64,000 bases of DNA from NCBI GenBank assembly GCA_023512835.1, contig CM042086.1:10665559-10729558 (forward strand), given 5' to 3'. A program made the position numbers and the translations under genes. This document shows positions 60,074 to 64,000 of this stretch, one piece after another; position 1 is the first letter of the stretch; each line of letters begins with the position of its first letter. Origin of the DNA: Taxillus chinensis (Eukaryota > Streptophyta > Magnoliopsida > Santalales > Loranthaceae). The notes under the pieces were generated by a model. That model did no database searches and was not told the DNA's origin. It was given only the letters and a program-made list of their open reading frames with translations.

Positions 60074-60984
60074 AATATGAATTTAGTGGGTCAATGTAAT
60101 TCTATGAAATGATTAGCCAAGCACAGCAACTACCATAATCAGAGGATGTTTGGATTTTGTTTTAAATAGGCAGAAATACGATTATAAAGCAAACGGTTCA
60201 AAAATGGTATGAATCAACTTCCCCCAACAATTTTCATGCTGTAAACAGGTATTCATCGAGGAAAATAGGAGCTCCCTTGAACATCTCTCAGATTTTTATG
60301 GGACTCCACTCCCATCCCATTCATTTTCTAATGCTAATCCTGAGCCACTAATCAATGTTAGTGCTCAAATAATTTCAGACTATGCCACAAGCATCAATGA
60401 TTAAAGCAGTCAAATTAACAATTATTTAGAAGCCATCACTAGAAACAGGAGGCTGATATAACACATACATCACTCGTACACACGGTCTGAAAAACAAGCT
60501 AAAAGGCTAAGATTATTACTGGCAGCAGGACAAAATTCTGGAAGAAACAACCAAATCAAGCATGGATAGAATCGGTTGCTCAAACATAAGGATTAGAGGA
60601 AAACCGAGCACCACTGAATGCGACTCCGAGGTAGGTTTTCTGAGAATTCCTTCGGAAGGGATCTTAGTCCGGGATGAATGAACCAAAAAGAAACCACATA
60701 AACAAATCAGCAACAAGGTGGTGCCTCAAAACATACAAAATAAAACAATATAGGATTATGTCAATGATTGGGGATGAGAGAGGGAGAGAGTGTGTACCGT
60801 AGAGCCGCCTCGAAAGTTGGGTTTGGCCTGGACGATAACGGTGGAGATGAATTGGGAGGCCCGGCGGGATTTGTCGAGGAGGCAGTGGAGGTCGGATTCG
60901 GAGGCGATCGAATTTGCGGCGGACCTCCAACGCCGATTGCTTCAACATTCTGCCGGAGCATTCGATTCGTGGCGATTCATGGAT

Positions 60985-61055
60985 GCGCGGGTATCAGATC
61001 GAGGGAGGGAGGGCGAGGGGAGCTGCCTCTGCATTGGTGGTGTATATAGCGAAAA
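60985..61055 (-). promoter_or_regulatory. TATA-type promoter of the minus-strand unit
   Basis: CTATATACA on the minus strand at about 61041-61049, followed 60-70 bases later by ATG at 60980. The intervening leader is CT-rich (CCCTCGCCCTCCCTCCCTC) with no other ATG beyond the one at about 61031-61033. This supports real or former transcription toward lower coordinates. Confidence 0.45.
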
Positions 61056-62640
61056 ATTGTTATACAAATATCAAAATACAAATACAATACAAATATCAAA
61101 ATTGTTTTTCCTGGTGTTTATTAGTAATCTTATTATTTTTTTGCCAAGAATTACAATACAAATATCAAAATTCATTAGAAAATTGTTATGTATTGACTTG
61201 TAATTCAAAACAAGTCACAAATTTATCTATTAATATTTGTCATCAATCATTTTAACTTACAGATTTTATTTTTGTTATCTTACGTTAATCATTATTTTTT
61301 TGGTTAGTGATGTTAATATGTTTAGTTAATTTTAAATTAGTTTGTAAGTGTTATATTAAACCAAAAAAAAAAAGAAATTATTGTGTTAGTAGGTTCCACT
61401 AGACTGTCTAACATATTTATTAAACATGACACCAAAACTACTCTTACCTTGAAACTTTTAAGATGCTAATCATTATTTATACATTTAAGAAAAATGTTTA
61501 AAAAAATATTATGTCTTGTTTACAAGTTAGGGGAAAAAAACTAAAACTAAAATTAGTTGATTATGTTTAAGGAATTGATAACTACCGCGGGGACGTTATA
61601 AAAATAAAAGTGAAATAAAAATTAATTTCAAAATATCGATCACTACCGCGGGGACGTTATCCACGCGCGCAACGTAGTGATGTATGTAGTAGTTCATCTC
61701 TCACCTTTTTGTTCTCTTTTATATTTCTCTCTCTAGCTGTACCTCTGTTTCTCTCTCCTTCATCTCTATTTCCAGTTGATGACTTTGAATACGACAGGAA
61801 AAACATGGATTGATTTGTTATGGGTCTTCGATTTGGGGGATTAAGGTGAGCTTTTAAATGTGGTTCACGGTACTACTTTTTTATCTTTGCCGGGGACATG
61901 TAAATAAGCAGACGAGCAGATAGTTGGACACAGCCGAAAATAATTTTTACAAAATGAAAACAAAAACGTATATTTTTATTTTATTGAACTTGAATATTTT
62001 TTTTTAGAATATCAAAATAAAAAACAATCACCAAATAAAAAAAATATACGTACAACTGCACCGTGCAATCAGAGCTAACATGGCATGCATTGATTCAACC
62101 AAGTAAAACTTACAGTCCAAGTCCAATCAACACATTCCACATCAATAAACTCAAATTGCCAATTAAAACCGTGGGGAGTGGTTGTATACTTGTATTTAAC
62201 TTTTTTATATCAAAATGCCAACCAATACACTCAAATTAGTAGAACAATTACAAAAATCAATTGGCCAAAGACAAGTACCCACACCCATTCATATTTGCAA
62301 ATCTGCCTACTGCATTAATAAAAATAATACAGACCACTTTGCAATGGCCGAGAAACCTAAGGCTCCTGGGTGCACAACCTTTGTCAATGTCTAGCAAATA
62401 ATTTGAAATTAAAAAAAATGATGATCGCTAATTTTCTGTACTTTAAGTAGCATTTATTGATCAAAACTGGAAGTGAAAAAAATATCAAAAGCCGTTGGGT
62501 TATCTTTCTTCTCTGAAAACAAATTTCTCTGCCCTTCCCAGGAAAAATGGGTACTTCAATAACCAATAAACTATGGCCTCAAACCACGAGCATGAAACCC
62601 TTGTGCAAAATGGATTTTCAACCCCAGTAATGAAATATTG
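61056..62640. other. Intergenic DNA with a possible short leader on the plus strand
   Basis: 61060-61200 repeats ACAAATATCAAAAT about four times. ACTACCGCGGGGACGTTAT occurs twice, 61 bp apart (61581-61599, 61642-61660). It is followed by ACGCGCGC, then a TTTATATTTCTCTCTC leader-like stretch and GATTAAG|GTGAGC at 61842-61851, which could be a non-coding first exon and donor on the plus strand. 61900-62640 is AT-rich with no gene seen. Confidence 0.35.
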
Positions 62641-62682
62641 AGTTAGCTGATTATAACTGGAGACTCGAGGGCCAGGCTATAC

Positions 62683-64000
62683 TCACGGAAACTTGGAGCT
62701 CAGGAGACTATTAGACCCAGGAACTGCCATTGGATGGTTAGCAGGGAAGGAAGGCTGCAAGAGCGGGATATGGTTCGCCACTGCAAATGGTTGCTGTCCA
62801 TTGGCTGCAAAAGGTGGTGACACATACAGCTGCGTTGGATGGGGCCCGGCTCCCAAATGTCCTACATTTCATAACAAAATGCTAAAATGAACGTACTGGC
62901 AACAAAAATTGATAGAATGCCAAATTTCAACATGTTATCTCAGGATAAGTATACTAATGAAAGATCATGTGCAATGTTCGCATAACTAAATCAGATATAA
63001 AGACAAAAAAAATGCATATGAATTAAACAGCATGATTTCCCATTCAAGGGTGAAACTCAGAACGAAGTAAAACCATTCCAATCCATATTTTTATCACATG
63101 TGCAGGCCCCTAAGAAACTACACATGCAACATCAAGACGGCAAAAGCATTCAATTGCAAAAATAATTTTCAAAATAATAGAATTTGTCATGTCATCATCA
63201 ACTACCTTGTTGCTTTGGAAATTGAACTGGATGCGACACAAACAGAGGACGTGCAGACAATGGGGAGACGCTTGCAGCACTTTGAAGTGTTTCCTGAAAA
63301 AGTTCAACGATTAGAGAAGTCAGACATGGCTCCTTTTAAAGGTGTATATATGTATGGTCTGCCAGGTCATTAAGAGTCAAAACAGATCGCACACATGGGG
63401 CTGCATTGATGATCCAGCCAAAAGTTAAAAAGAGAGAACGCGGTGTACAATGAAGCAACATTCTTTTTCATGTGAAAAAACTATTTGACTCCACAAATAA
63501 CTGAAAAACAATTTACTATTCCCAAGTCTGGGCACTAATGTGCACAATAAAAGCTGTGCCTCAAATGGAATTTTAAAACAACAGTAACGTAGTTGGTTAC
63601 ATTTTCACGTGCATAAATGACAAATAGGTATTTTTATCGCCAAAAATTCAATTTAAAGGAAAATTATGGCCTTAATCTTTGAAATTGTCCTTCGAAAAAC
63701 TATTCAAATATGGTGACACTGCAAATAGCGAATTCAGAAGTCAACAATGAATGAATAGTCAAAAGTGCGGTTTTCTGACAATATAAGCTTGAAGATTTAG
63801 AACTGCTTTTATAAGTTTCCTCTTAAGCTGCTTCTCCTATGGGAAAAAAAAATCAGCAGACTTTCGGGATACCACGCTAATTATAAGATAAGATGTACTC
63901 AATAAAACAGAATTGCAAATAAACCATAACGTTACAAGAAGAGCATTTCAAATAATATAAGCTGCTGGAAGTTTGTCTCACCTGAACTGCTGGATGAACA
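62683..64000 (-). CDS. 3' part of an unrecognised gene with a Pro/Gln-rich C terminus
   Basis: Partial; it starts beyond the window. Exons: 63982-64000 (continues outside), 63206-63293, and 62683-62861 if the TGA at 62683-62685 is the stop. Phases fit (CAG|GAA in phase 0, then G|GA). The joined text reads VHPAVQ, 'ETLQSAASVSPLSARPLFVS', 'HPVQFPKQQGHLGAGPHPTQ', 'LYVSPPFAANGQQPFAVANH' and 'IPLLQPSFPANHPMAVPGSN', ending SLLSSKFP. It is low in charge and rich in Pro, Gln, Ser and Ala, like activation or linker regions of nuclear proteins, but I cannot name the family. The stop overlaps a perfect GTGAGT donor (62686-62681), so the exon may splice onward instead. Confidence 0.6.

Larger units (their letters stand above)
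57597..60091. mobile_element. 2.46-kb chimeric insertion flanked by 18-bp direct repeats
   Basis: AATATGAATTTAGTGGGT occurs at 57597-57614 and 60074-60091. Between them, in order: an inverted copy of a segment near 63950-64000 (57615-57668), an inverted copy of SWEETIE 50629-52930 (57672-59949), a direct copy of the 64.0-kb segment (about 59946-59987), a short joint, and a second direct copy (60001-60073). No transposase and no classical transposon ends. The direct repeats mark one insertion event with filler from at least two nearby loci. Confidence 0.85.
57266..60980 (-). pseudogene. Doubtful short minus-strand gene, unrecognised, with an interrupted interior
   Basis: A possible first exon at 60798-60980 follows a TATA box and ends ACG|GTACAC. 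Its most coding-like frame has strong C-ending codon bias and reads 'SIASESDLHCLLDKSRRASQ' then 'FISTVIVQAKPNFRGGST'. It is cut from the ATG at 60980 by one in-frame TGA after 12 codons. Other ATGs at 60961 and 60948 open different Pro- or Arg-rich frames. A likely last exon at 57266-57349 reads 'EQVVDAEALLNTTYGLVSSV' then MSEQWRN and a stop, after an AAAG acceptor. A small exon at 57549-57581 is possible. Between first and last exon lies the 2.46-kb chimeric insertion. I do not recognise the product. It may be a broken gene, or the last exon may belong to the gene at 62.7 kb. Confidence 0.3.

Noticed and set aside
1..64000. CRISPR arrays, operons, ribosome binding sites, rRNA or intact tRNA genes
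   Set aside because: None seen. The window is plant nuclear DNA; the tRNA-like boxes belong to SINEs.

Overview
This window is nuclear DNA of a flowering plant, most likely a eudicot. The evidence is AT-rich intergenic DNA, GT-AG introns, plant-specific gene families, and many degraded Ty1/copia and L1-type LINE fragments plus two tRNA-derived SINE-like pieces. I cannot fix the species.

Layout. (1) 693-3927, minus strand: an intact two-exon gene for a plant coiled-coil protein of the At1g50660/At3g20350 (USO1-like / BRANCHLESS TRICHOME-like) family. (2) 4.1-11.3 kb: intergenic DNA with a decayed legume-lectin gene (about 6.06-6.53 kb), two 1.2-kb direct repeats (6.71-7.90 and 8.55-9.76 kb), a TA microsatellite and a TTCGGTTCGG-type minisatellite. 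(3) 11507-56059, plus strand: one very long gene that dominates the window, the HEAT-repeat protein SWEETIE (Arabidopsis At1g67140), plant member of the HEATR5/Laa1 family of AP-1 clathrin-adaptor accessory proteins. I could join 48 exons by hand with compatible phases into one open frame of 2327 residues. Its introns hold nearly all the transposon debris, including LINEs nested in copia elements in the 7.1-kb intron 6. (4) 57.3-61.05 kb, minus strand: a doubtful short gene whose interior carries a 2.46-kb chimeric insertion. (5) 61.05-62.6 kb: intergenic DNA. (6) 62683-64000, minus strand: the 3' part of an unrecognised gene with a Pro/Gln-rich C terminus, running off the window.

The most unusual structure is the rearrangement behind SWEETIE. 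A 2.3-kb piece of the gene (50629-52930: end of intron 40, exons 41-43 and part of intron 43) is copied in inverted orientation at 57672-59949. The copy sits inside an insertion that also holds three short copies of a segment of the next gene (63.93-64.0 kb, two direct and one inverted), and 18-bp direct repeats flank the whole insertion. It resembles template-switching break repair. It places SWEETIE exons with intact splice signals inside a minus-strand transcription unit, and it creates a large inverted repeat across the 3' end of SWEETIE that could form a hairpin if transcription reads through.
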